In this document: piece by piece, positions 1 through 7,037 of the stretch
How the letters are laid out: each line of letters starts with the position of its first letter
Numbering within the stretch: the first letter of the stretch is position 1
Source of the DNA: Microbacterium sp. LWO13-1.2
Lineage (GTDB): Bacteria; Actinomycetota; Actinomycetes; Actinomycetales; Microbacteriaceae
Reading direction: 5' to 3'
Assembly (NCBI RefSeq): GCF_038397725.1
Contig: NZ_CP151634.1
Coordinates: 2,418,001-2,482,000 of the forward strand
DNA length: 64,000 bases
Notes under the pieces: model-generated
What the model was told of the DNA's origin: nothing
The model's input: the letters and a program-made list of their open reading frames with translations, nothing else
Database searches by the model: none
Made by a program: the position numbers and the translations under genes

Positions 1-1
1 C

Positions 2-1207
2 TCGAAGTACGTGATCGCGTGGCGCGGTCGGCACATCCTCAACCCGGCCGCGTTCGGCGCAGCCGTCGTCACGATCGCCGGGCTCGGGACGTTCTCGGCG
101 TGGTGGGTGGGCACTCCGGCGCTCGCGGTTCCCGTGCTGCTGCTCGGTCTCGTCGTGCTCTGGCGCACCGAGAAGGTGCGCGTCATCCTGGTGTTCCTGC
201 TCATCGCCGTCGGCGTCTCGGTCGTGCGGCAGAGCATCCTCGCTCAGCAGAACGCTCTGGACTTCAACGCCCTCCAGGCGCTGTCGCTGGCCGTGCTGCA
301 GTCGCCGTACCTGTTCCTCGGGGCATTCATGCTGTCGGAGCCGCTGACGATGCCGCCGCGGCGGTGGCAGCAGTTCTCCGTCGCCGCCCTGGTCGGAGTC
401 CTGGCGGGCTGGCCGATCATGATCGGCGACCTGTTCTCACTCGGACAGGAACGTGCGCTGCTCGTCGGCAACCTGCTCGCGTTCGCCTTCGCCGTGCGCG
501 GTTCGGTGCGGCTGACGCTCGAGAAGCGCGAGTTCGTCACCCCGACCGCGCAGGAGCTGACGTTCCGTGCACGAGGCCGTCTGAAGTTCCTCCCTGGGCA
601 GTACCTCGAGCTGGATGTGCCGCACCGCCGGCCGGACGCGCGGGGGACCCGCCGTGAGTTCAGCATCGTCTCGGCGCCCGGTGACCTGCCGACGCTGCGC
701 ATCGCCTACAAGGACGGCGGCCAGAAGCATCCGTCCAGCTACAAGCGGGCCCTCGCGGCTGCAGAGCCGGGAGCGACGCTCGCGGTGACCGGCACCTGGG
801 GAGACTTCATCCTGCCGCGATCGGAGGCCCCGGTTCTGATGGTCGCCGCCGGCATCGGCGTCACGCCGTTCGTGTCGCAACTTCGACAGCTGCAGTTGTC
901 GGGGCTGACCCGTGATGTGGTGCTCGTGTACGTGGCGTCCGAGGCCAGCGAACTCGCCTTCCGCGACGAGCTTGCGGCGACCGGAGCCCGAGTCATCGTC
1001 TTCACCAGAGACCAGCCGGCAGATCTGCCGGCGCACTGGTCGTGGGCGCGCGGAGTGCGCCTGGACGCCGAGGGGCTCGAGCGCGTCGTTCCCGACATCG
1101 GGAGCCGGCACGCGTACATCTCCGGCCCGCCGCGTCTGATCGCCGATCTCGCCCCCGCCCTGCAGAAGGCCCACAGCCTGACGACCGACGCCTTCGCCGG
1201 GTACTGA
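2..1207 (+). CDS. NqrB/RnfD-like membrane domain fused to an FNR-type flavin reductase (5' end missing)
   Basis: The frame is open from base 2, so the true start lies upstream; the GTG at 11 is probably internal. The first ~170 visible residues are hydrophobic segments starting with GRHILNPAAFGA, a motif like that of RnfD/NqrB membrane subunits, and include SEPLTMPP. From about base 560 a ferredoxin-NADP-reductase module follows: an R-E-F-S flavin-binding motif near 655, GIGVTPFVSQLRQL (NAD-binding loop) near 855, and YISGPP near 1120 at the C-terminus. The likely role is membrane-linked electron transfer from NAD(P)H through flavin to an unknown acceptor. Domain assignment is firm; the physiological partner cannot be read from this fragment. 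Confidence 0.8.
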   Translation, partial: SKYVIAWRGRHILNPAAFGAAVVTIAGLGTFSAWWVGTPALAVPVLLLGLVVLWRTEKVRVILVFLLIAVGVSVVRQSILAQQNALDFNALQALSLAVLQSPYLFLGAFMLSEPLTMPPRRWQQFSVAALVGVLAGWPIMIGDLFSLGQERALLVGNLLAFAFAVRGSVRLTLEKREFVTPTAQELTFRARGRLKFLPGQYLELDVPHRRPDARGTRREFSIVSAPGDLPTLRIAYKDGGQKHPSSYKRALAAAEPGATLAVTGTWGDFILPRSEAPVLMVAAGIGVTPFVSQLRQLQLSGLTRDVVLVYVASEASELAFRDELAATGARVIVFTRDQPADLPAHWSWARGVRLDAEGLERVVPDIGSRHAYISGPPRLIADLAPALQKAHSLTTDAFAGY

Positions 1208-1244
1208 GGCGCGGCGGTCACGTCGTCCGGGCGCCCCGTACCAG

Positions 1245-1316
1245 TTGCATGACCAACGAACGGATGCAGGACGAAACGCCGTAAGTCGGACATGCATCCG
1301 TGAATCGGTCATGCAA
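1245..1316. repeat. Imperfect inverted repeat upstream of the DUF559 gene
   Basis: Left arm 1245-1268 begins TTGCATGACC and ends CGGATGCA. Right arm 1293-1316, read on the other strand, also begins TTGCATGACC and ends CGGATGCA; only the six central bases differ. The arms are 24 nt each with a 24 nt spacer. The dyad lies 60 nt before the proposed promoter of the downstream gene, so it may be an operator or the end of a mobile unit. Confidence 0.75.
1246..1281 (+). repeat. 36-nt direct repeat, copy 1
   Basis: It matches 2306-2341 at 34 of 36 positions; shared core words are GACGAAAC and ACGAACGGATGCAGG. The two copies lie just outside the 1388-2254 gene in the same orientation. Copy 1 also forms the left half of the inverted repeat 1245-1316. 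Confidence 0.85.
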
Positions 1317-1375
1317 GTTGATCGCGGCACTCTTCCTCCACAGGTCGGCATTCGGCCCGGATTCGTCCACAACGA

Positions 1376-1381
1376 CAGAAT
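1376..1381 (+). promoter_or_regulatory. Candidate -10 box (CAGAAT) of a leaderless transcript
   Basis: CAGAAT lies exactly 6 nt before the ATG at 1388, which would place the transcription start on the start codon. The same hexamer and spacing precede the response regulator at 4602. No good -35 box is visible. Confidence 0.4.
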
Positions 1382-1387
1382 CCCGGC

Positions 1388-2254
1388 ATGCGGTGCGTGC
1401 TCGTCGGCCAAGATCGACGGATGCTGCAACCCGCACAACTGATCGCGCACCAGGGCGGCGTCGCCAGGGGCGCCCGCCTTCAGCAGTTCGGACTGAGCAG
1501 AAGGATGCTGTCGAGCGCCGTTGGCGACGGTTCCGTCCTCCGAGTGCGGCCGGGCGTCTTCGCCGTTCCATCCGCGAACCCTGACGTGATCTGTGCCGCG
1601 GCGCACGGGGGAGCCGTGACCTGTACGACGGCGTTGCGGATGCACGAGGTCTGGGCCTTGGCGGACGACGAGCATCTTCATGTCTGGGTCGGCACCAGCG
1701 GTCGGGTTCATCACGCCGAGTGCGCCTGCGTGACTCACTACTTCGAGGGGCGAACGCTGCTCGGCGTCGCGCCTGTGGAGGATGCGCTTGTGCACGTTTA
1801 TCACTGCGCCGGCGAGGAGGCGTTCTTCGCCGCGTTGGAATCGGCGTTGAAGAAGCGAAAGTTCGGCGCCGGCATTCGTGAGCGACTGCGCGAACGCCTT
1901 CCGGTCGGGGCGCGATGGCTGGTCGACTTCGCGAGGCGCGATGCCGACAGCGGGCTGGAATCGCTGTTGCGCCTGCGCCTTCACTTGCTGGGCATCCGTC
2001 TGGATTGTCAGGTGGAGATCCCGACGGTCGGCAGAGCTGACTTCGTGATCGACGGGATGCTCATCCTCGAGGCGGATGGGATGGAGAACCACGATGGGTC
2101 ATCGCGCCGCCACAAAGACCTCCGACGCGACGCTGCGGCATCCGTACTCGGGTACGAGACCCTCCGATTCGACTACGCGCTCATCATTCATGACTGGCTG
2201 GTTGTCGAAGCGGCGATCATCGCCGCGATCTCACGGCTGCGTGCTCGAGTCTGA
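1388..2254 (+). CDS. AbiEi-like winged-helix plus DUF559 (Vsr-like nuclease fold) protein
   Basis: A protein of 288 residues. Residues ~12-60 (PAQLIAHQGGVARGARL, then VLRVRPGVFAVP) resemble the N-terminal winged helix of AbiEi-type antitoxins. The C-terminal third has the DUF559 pattern: ESLLRLRLHLLG, then RADFVIDGMLILEADG and a final LRFDYALI, with acidic residues placed as in PD-(D/E)xK/Vsr-type nucleases. Such fusions are common in Actinobacteria and their function is unproven. No AbiEii-type toxin partner is adjacent, so this is not a recognisable complete toxin-antitoxin pair. The ATG at 1388 is supported by the -10-like hexamer; the ATG at 1421 is the alternative and is also preceded by a -10-like CAAGAT. 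Nearly identical 36-nt repeats flank the gene. Confidence 0.75.
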   Translation: MRCVLVGQDRRMLQPAQLIAHQGGVARGARLQQFGLSRRMLSSAVGDGSVLRVRPGVFAVPSANPDVICAAAHGGAVTCTTALRMHEVWALADDEHLHVWVGTSGRVHHAECACVTHYFEGRTLLGVAPVEDALVHVYHCAGEEAFFAALESALKKRKFGAGIRERLRERLPVGARWLVDFARRDADSGLESLLRLRLHLLGIRLDCQVEIPTVGRADFVIDGMLILEADGMENHDGSSRRHKDLRRDAAASVLGYETLRFDYALIIHDWLVVEAAIIAAISRLRARV

Positions 2255-2305
2255 TCATCTGGGGATAGGTCTGCCGAGGCTCGCCGTCAGTCCAGGCGTG
2301 CGACG

Positions 2306-2341
2306 TGCATGACCGACGAACGGATGCAGGACGAAACACCG
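2306..2341 (+). repeat. 36-nt direct repeat, copy 2
   Basis: It is 34/36 identical to 1246-1281 and begins 52 nt after the stop of the DUF559 gene. It is followed by a degenerate version of the right arm of the upstream dyad (around 2361-2377, ending in CTGCAAG), so the whole dyad may once have been duplicated. Confidence 0.85.
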
Positions 2342-2378
2342 CCGGATGGGCGGCCCCGCGTGATTTGATCCTGCAAGT

Positions 2379-2392
2379 CGCCCGCGCGGGCG
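2379..2392. terminator. GC palindrome abutting the histidine kinase stop
   Basis: CGCCCGCGCGGGCG is a perfect 14-nt palindrome between the convergent DUF559 and histidine kinase genes. It has no T-run, so it is a weak terminator candidate only. Confidence 0.3.
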
Positions 2393-3877
2393 TCAGTCGT
2401 TCGGCGCATCCTTCGACGGGTTCACCGGGATGCGCACCGTGAAGCTCGTGCTCCCCGGCTCGCTGTCGACGGAGATGAAGCCGCGGTGCCCTTCGACGAT
2501 CGCCTTCGCGATCGCGAGCCCGAGCCCGGTACCGCCGGTCTGACGGGCACGGGAGCTGTCACCGCGGGCGAACCGGGCGAACAGCTCCTCGCGCACGCCG
2601 GGGTCGATACCCGGGCCGTTGTCGTGCACGGTCAATACGGCCGCATCGTCTTCGCGGGCGACGCGGAGCGTGATCTCGGTGCCCGCGGGTGTGTGCGTGC
2701 GGGCGTTCGCGAGCAGGTTCGCCACGACCTGGTGCATGCGACCGGCGTCGCCGACGATCACGACGGGCTCGTCGGGCACATCGACGCTCCATCGATGATC
2801 CGGCGCCGTCGGGCGAGCGTCGGCGAGCCCCTCCAGCGCCAGCTGGGTGAGGTCCACGGTGCCATAGACGAGCTCGCGCCCCTCGTCCAGGCGTGCGAGC
2901 AGCAGGAGGTCTTCGACGAGGCGCGTCATCCGCAGCGACTGCGCCTGGATGCGCTCGAGCGCGGTGTGCGTGTTCTCGGGCAGCGTGGAGTCGCGCAGCG
3001 ACAGCTCGGAGTAGCCGCGGATCGAGGCCAGCGGGGTGCGCAGCTCATGGCTGGCATCGGCGACGAATCGTCGCATCCGCTCCTCGTTCTTCTGTCGCGC
3101 GGCCAGCGACGTGTTCACATGGTCGAGCAGCTTGTTGAGGGATGCTCCGACGAGTCCGGTCTCGGTTCGCGGATCGGCTTCGGATGCCGGTACTCGCTCG
3201 GTGATGGTGACCTCGCCGCGGTCGAGCGGCTGGTTCGCCACCCGGGTGGCGGTCGTCGCGACGGCGCGCAAGGGGCGCAGTCCGACCCTGATGGTGACCG
3301 CCGTGGTCAGCGCCAGCAGGATGAGACCGCCGATGGTCGCGAGCGCGATGACGGTGAGCAGTGTCGTGAGTTGCTTCTGGATCTCGTCACGGGGAAGGCC
3401 GGTGACGATCACCGCGCCGGAATCCGTCGGCGTGACGGCGATGCGGTACGAGCCGATGTCGTCGATCGTGACCGTCGCGTTGAGTCCGCCGTCGAGGGCA
3501 TCGTTGATCTGATTCAGCTGCGTCGCGGTGAGATCCTTGGCGCTTCCGCTGAGATCGCCGCCGCCGTTGTCGAGAACGACTCCGGTGGTGCCGGTCAGCT
3601 GGCTGGAGACCGCGAAGAGAAGACCGGGCACGGTCGCCCCCTTCCCGAGCAGCACGTTCTGGGCCGTCACGCCGGGGAGTGGCTCCTGATCGACCCAGTG
3701 CGCGAGCTGCGCCTGGTAACCACCGAGGCGCTCGTCGAGCTGATTCTCCATGGTGCTCCCCAGCGTCGCGCTGGTGATGACGGCCACGATCACGAGGATG
3801 AGGGACACGAACCCGATCACGGCGGTCATCAGCCGTGTCTGCAGGCTCATCGGCCGCGCCATCCCCGGGGTGCTCAC
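2393..3877 (-). CDS. HAMP-containing sensor histidine kinase
   Basis: A protein of 494 residues starting at a GTG that overlaps the response regulator stop as GTGA, so translation is coupled; longer starts would run into the regulator. There is a membrane helix at ~residues 16-40, an extracytoplasmic segment of ~125 residues, a second helix at ~170-198 and then a HAMP region. The H-box is FVADASHELRTP with phospho-accepting His ~277. The N box (VVANLLANARTHTP), the G1 box DNGPGIDP and the G2 box GGTGLGLAIAKA are intact. It should autophosphorylate and pass phosphate to the OmpR-type partner encoded upstream. The signal is unknown. The architecture resembles mycobacterial TcrY-type sensors. 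Confidence 0.93.
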   Translation of the reverse strand: MSTPGMARPMSLQTRLMTAVIGFVSLILVIVAVITSATLGSTMENQLDERLGGYQAQLAHWVDQEPLPGVTAQNVLLGKGATVPGLLFAVSSQLTGTTGVVLDNGGGDLSGSAKDLTATQLNQINDALDGGLNATVTIDDIGSYRIAVTPTDSGAVIVTGLPRDEIQKQLTTLLTVIALATIGGLILLALTTAVTIRVGLRPLRAVATTATRVANQPLDRGEVTITERVPASEADPRTETGLVGASLNKLLDHVNTSLAARQKNEERMRRFVADASHELRTPLASIRGYSELSLRDSTLPENTHTALERIQAQSLRMTRLVEDLLLLARLDEGRELVYGTVDLTQLALEGLADARPTAPDHRWSVDVPDEPVVIVGDAGRMHQVVANLLANARTHTPAGTEITLRVAREDDAAVLTVHDNGPGIDPGVREELFARFARGDSSRARQTGGTGLGLAIAKAIVEGHRGFISVDSEPGSTSFTVRIPVNPSKDAPND

Positions 3878-4602
3878 TGCGGCGCCTTGATCATGTACCC
3901 GACGCCACGGACGGTGTGCAGCAGCGGGGCGCGCCCGGCGTCGATCTTCTTGCGCAGGTAGGAGATGTACAGCTCGACGACGGATGACTTGCCGCCGAAG
4001 TCGTAGCTCCACACCCGGTCGAGGATCTGCGCTTTCGACAGCACCCTGCGCTCGTTGCGCATCAGGTAGCGCAGCAACTCGAACTCGGTGGCGGTGAGCG
4101 CGATCTCCGCGCCGTCACGCACCACTTCGTGGCTGTCCTCGTTGAGGGTGAGGTCGGCGACCCGGAGGATCGACTGACCGTCGTCGGCGGTGGCGTGACC
4201 GGTGCGGCGGATGATGGCGCGAAGCCGGGCGATCACCTCTTCCAGGCTGAACGGCTTGGTGACGTAGTCGTCGCCCCCGGCGGTGAGTCCGGCGACCCGG
4301 TCTCCCACGGCATCCTTCGCGGTGAGGAACAGGACCGGCACGAGGTTCCCGGACTCTCGGAGCCGCTTCAGCACCGACATCCCGTCCAGGTCCGGCATCA
4401 TGATGTCGAGCACGAGCGCGTCGGGTTCGAACTCCCGCGCGACCTGGAGCGCTTCGAGACCCGACGACGCAGTACGAACCTCCCAGCCCTCCATCCGCAG
4501 CGCCATCGCGAGCAGATCGGTGAGCATCTGCTCGTCGTCGACGGCGAGGATGCGCAGGGGAGAGCCATCGGGACGGTGGAGGTCGGGCAGATCGTGGGTC
4601 AT
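3874..4602 (-). CDS. OmpR/PhoB-family response regulator
   Basis: A protein of 242 residues. The receiver domain (~16-130) has the acidic pair VDDE near 21-24, phospho-acceptor Asp66 in LVLDIMMPDLDG, and K in DDYVTKPF. The C-terminal winged helix (~145-240) contains ATEFELLRYLMRNERRVLSKAQIL and ends in VRGVGYMIK, as in the OmpR family. It is the first gene of a two-gene operon with the kinase. A CAGAAT hexamer 6 nt upstream of the ATG suggests a leaderless mRNA. Target genes cannot be deduced; a divergent oxidoreductase starts 112 nt away. Confidence 0.94.
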   Translation of the reverse strand: MTHDLPDLHRPDGSPLRILAVDDEQMLTDLLAMALRMEGWEVRTASSGLEALQVAREFEPDALVLDIMMPDLDGMSVLKRLRESGNLVPVLFLTAKDAVGDRVAGLTAGGDDYVTKPFSLEEVIARLRAIIRRTGHATADDGQSILRVADLTLNEDSHEVVRDGAEIALTATEFELLRYLMRNERRVLSKAQILDRVWSYDFGGKSSVVELYISYLRKKIDAGRAPLLHTVRGVGYMIKAPQ

Positions 4603-4608
4603 GAGACC

Positions 4609-4614
4609 ATTCTG
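4609..4614 (-). promoter_or_regulatory. Candidate -10 box (CAGAAT) for the two-component operon
   Basis: On the minus strand CAGAAT is followed by 6 nt and then the ATG at 4602, fitting a leaderless transcript. Confidence 0.4.
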
Positions 4615-4701
4615 AGGAGTTCTCTATGGGGTTTCTATGGAACCAGCTGTGTGCCGTCTGTGAATGAAGGCCCCGACGGTCGCAGTGTCGGGGGTCGCCT
4701 C

Positions 4702-4707
4702 TACCGT
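4702..4707 (+). promoter_or_regulatory. Candidate -10 box (TACCGT) of the FAD oxidase gene
   Basis: TACCGT lies 7 nt before the ATG at 4715, and no Shine-Dalgarno sequence is present. This fits a leaderless start. Confidence 0.4.
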
Positions 4708-4714
4708 GTCCTAC

Positions 4715-5956
4715 ATGACTGAACAACGACTCATCGAGCGACCGGAGAGCGCGGAGGAAGTCGCCGCTCTCGTCCGGCGCGCACAACAGGATTCACGCAT
4801 GATCACCGTGGTCTCGGGCGGGCACGGGCCCTGGTCCCACGTCGACAACGCAGAAGACGTGCGGCTCGAGCTCGGCGCACTGGCGGACATCCGCATCGAC
4901 GGCACGCGGGTGAGCGTCGGCGGCGGCGCCACCTGGGGCGCCGTCGCCAGCACGCTCGGCGAAGCGGGGCTGGCGATCAGTTCGGGAGACACTTCCTCTG
5001 TGGGGGTTGGCGGTCTCACCCTCGGGGGTGGCATCGGCTGGATGGTCAGGGCCTGGGGCCTCGCCGTCGATCAGCTCGTCGGCGCGCAGGTCGTGACGGC
5101 GGCAGGAGAGGTCGTCGACGTGGATGCCGACACGTACCCCGATCTGTTCTGGGCGATCCGCGGCGGTGGCGGGAACTTCGGCATCGTCACGAGATTCGAT
5201 TTCGAGGCCCACCGACTGCCCGGAATCGTGTTCGGGGAGTACACCTTCTCCGAGGACTCCACGAGCGTTCTGCGCGCGGTGCGGGAGATCCTCCGGAACG
5301 CGCCGCGAGAGCTGACGGTGACGTTCATGGACGTGCCGGCGATGGATCCCAGCGCTCCGGCGGGTGCGAGCGTGCACGCCGTGTGGGCGGGTGGCGACGT
5401 AGACGCGCTGCGCGCCGTCATGGCGCCGGTCGCGGCGCTCGACGGTGTCGCCGAGAAGCTCACGACTCCCGCGTACCGCGACATCCTGATGGAGATGCCC
5501 GCGCCGGAGGGCGGCGCCGAAGCGGCGGGCCCTCCCGGTTTCATCGGCGGCAATGGTCTGTTCGCAGAACTGGACGACGAGACGATCGACCGTCTGGTCC
5601 GGTTCCGTGCGGCGCACCCCGCGTCGATCATCTTCCTACGCTCGCTCGGCGGAGCATTCGGAGACGTCGCTCAGGATGCCACGGCGTTCCCGGCGCGCAC
5701 CGCGACCTGGTTCGTCATGGCCGGGGCCTTCGACATCCCGGGTCTGGTCGACGATGACGCGCGCGCCTCGATCCGCGCCGAATGGCAGGAGATCGAGCGG
5801 AACCGTCTGGCCGAGTATGGGAATTTCGCGGACTCCGAGCGCCCGGATGCGGTACCTGGCATGTTCGCGGAGGCCGCGTATGCGCGCTTGCGCGACGTGA
5901 AGGCGCAGTGGGATCCGAAGAACCTGTTCCGACGCAACCACAACATCGCGGTCTGA
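4715..5956 (+). CDS. FAD-binding oxidoreductase of the BBE/vanillyl-alcohol-oxidase fold
   Basis: A protein of 413 residues. The PCMH-type FAD domain covers ~1-190: VSGGHGPW carries His37 at the position that usually binds FAD covalently, followed by GVGGLTLGGGIGW and AIRGGGGNFGIVTRF. The second covalent-attachment position, a Cys in bicovalent members, is Ser here (SSGDTSSVG), so single attachment through His is expected. The C-terminus WDPKNLFRRNHNI is the berberine-bridge-enzyme tail. Members oxidise sugars, alcohols or alkaloid-like substrates with O2 or another acceptor. The substrate is unknown; the following carbohydrate locus makes a sugar plausible. Confidence 0.88.
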   Translation: MTEQRLIERPESAEEVAALVRRAQQDSRMITVVSGGHGPWSHVDNAEDVRLELGALADIRIDGTRVSVGGGATWGAVASTLGEAGLAISSGDTSSVGVGGLTLGGGIGWMVRAWGLAVDQLVGAQVVTAAGEVVDVDADTYPDLFWAIRGGGGNFGIVTRFDFEAHRLPGIVFGEYTFSEDSTSVLRAVREILRNAPRELTVTFMDVPAMDPSAPAGASVHAVWAGGDVDALRAVMAPVAALDGVAEKLTTPAYRDILMEMPAPEGGAEAAGPPGFIGGNGLFAELDDETIDRLVRFRAAHPASIIFLRSLGGAFGDVAQDATAFPARTATWFVMAGAFDIPGLVDDDARASIRAEWQEIERNRLAEYGNFADSERPDAVPGMFAEAAYARLRDVKAQWDPKNLFRRNHNIAV

Positions 5957-5966
5957 CGCGTCGCGC

Positions 5967-6932
5967 TCAGCCGATGCGGTCGGCGGGGAGTGCGAGGAAG
6001 TCGCTGGAGTCCTGCAGGAGCAGCCGATCGGACAGTTCCCCGATCGGTCCGTCGAGGTGCCCGTTCGCCCGCACGCTGAGCCGCTTCGGGCCGCCGAGCG
6101 CGTGATAGACGGCGAACTGTCCTCGGGGGTCGACGGCAGGGTCGAGGACTGCCGCACCCACAAGCACCGGGATGCGCAGACGGCGTGCAGCGATGGCCGC
6201 GTCGAAGTAGTCGAGTACCGGGCGCACTTCGGGGTGTGCGCGAACATGCAGGCGCACGGCCTCTCCGCTTCCGGTGCAATGCCGGCTGAGGCGGATCGTG
6301 TGGTCTCCGAAGCTGGGAACGTCGAGCGTGGCCCGTCGGAAGCGAGTGTCCCAGGGGAGGGCCATCGCCCCGATGCCGCCGCCGAAACTCCCGCCGCTGA
6401 AGTCGAGGATGTCGGCAGCGCCGGGGGCGGCATCCAGGAGGACGGTCGCAGCCCGCCAGATGTCCGCCGCGGCGAAACGATGGGAGTACGTGTCGCGGTG
6501 CGCGATTCCCGACAGCACGTGTTCGTCGGGGACGGCCGGAAAACGGCTGGTGGTTCCCGCGTGAGTTCCGGGTGCGCAGGGGAAGATCGCCGCGGTGTCA
6601 CGGGGGACCCGGTCGGGGTCGGGGGCGGTTCGGCCGCCGTAGCCGTGACCGACCACGAGCCCACGACGGATGGTCGAGGCGACGTGCGGCACCATCAGGT
6701 AGGCCACGGCCTGCTCGCCCGCTGACGAGTGGAATCGGATCTCACTCCGTCGATGGGTCGTGGTGGGTTCGAGCTCGCGCTCGAGCTGCCACGCGACCGG
6801 TCCAGTGCCGAACTCGGCGAACGTCTTCTGCCAGAACTCGTCGAAGTCCGCGGGTTCCTCGGGGGGCGCAGCGGGGGTCAACAGCGCGCTGAGAGAGTAT
6901 TCGGTCAGTTCCTCGGGGGGATTCGGGGTCAC
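5967..6932 (-). CDS. Acetyl xylan esterase / cephalosporin-C deacetylase family hydrolase
   Basis: A protein of 321 residues with no signal peptide, so it acts in the cytoplasm on imported esters. The GTG start at 6932 has AGAGGA 8 nt upstream. The alpha/beta hydrolase fold shows oxyanion motif VVGHGYGGR, nucleophile Ser182 in GGSFGGGIGA (G-x-S-x-G), an acidic residue at ~264 or 268 (LDPAVDP) and His292 in NGHLDG. The family removes acetyl groups from xylo-oligosaccharides and related sugars. It is divergent from the large exported protein at 7038, consistent with deacetylating fragments released outside. A role on another acyl sugar is possible. Confidence 0.88.
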   Translation of the reverse strand: MTPNPPEELTEYSLSALLTPAAPPEEPADFDEFWQKTFAEFGTGPVAWQLERELEPTTTHRRSEIRFHSSAGEQAVAYLMVPHVASTIRRGLVVGHGYGGRTAPDPDRVPRDTAAIFPCAPGTHAGTTSRFPAVPDEHVLSGIAHRDTYSHRFAAADIWRAATVLLDAAPGAADILDFSGGSFGGGIGAMALPWDTRFRRATLDVPSFGDHTIRLSRHCTGSGEAVRLHVRAHPEVRPVLDYFDAAIAARRLRIPVLVGAAVLDPAVDPRGQFAVYHALGGPKRLSVRANGHLDGPIGELSDRLLLQDSSDFLALPADRIG

Positions 6933-7001
6933 CGCAGGGGTCCTCTCGGATGAGTGTCTGCTCGAGGTTACTTCGCAGCCGCGATCCGAAACGCGGATCC
7001 A

Positions 7002-7030
7002 TTGACATCCTCGCATACAGATTGCAGTAT
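7002..7030 (+). promoter_or_regulatory. Strong promoter with overlapping dyad for the large Tat-exported protein
   Basis: -35 TTGACA (7002-7007), 17 nt spacer, -10 CAGTAT (7025-7030). Transcription is predicted at 7037/7038, on the ATG. A dyad GCATAC (7013-7018) / GTATG (7027-7031), 8 nt apart, covers the -10 and could be an operator. Confidence 0.65.
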
Positions 7031-7037
7031 GTGCATC

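Noticed and set aside
437..2092. Long minus-strand reading frame opposite the reductase and DUF559 genes
   Set aside because: It is antisense to two well-supported proteins, spans both of them, has Arg/Asp/Gln-rich low-complexity sequence and matches no family; it is a by-product of high GC.
1388..2254. A complete AbiE toxin-antitoxin system
   Set aside because: No AbiEii-type nucleotidyltransferase gene is adjacent; only the winged-helix plus DUF559 protein is present.
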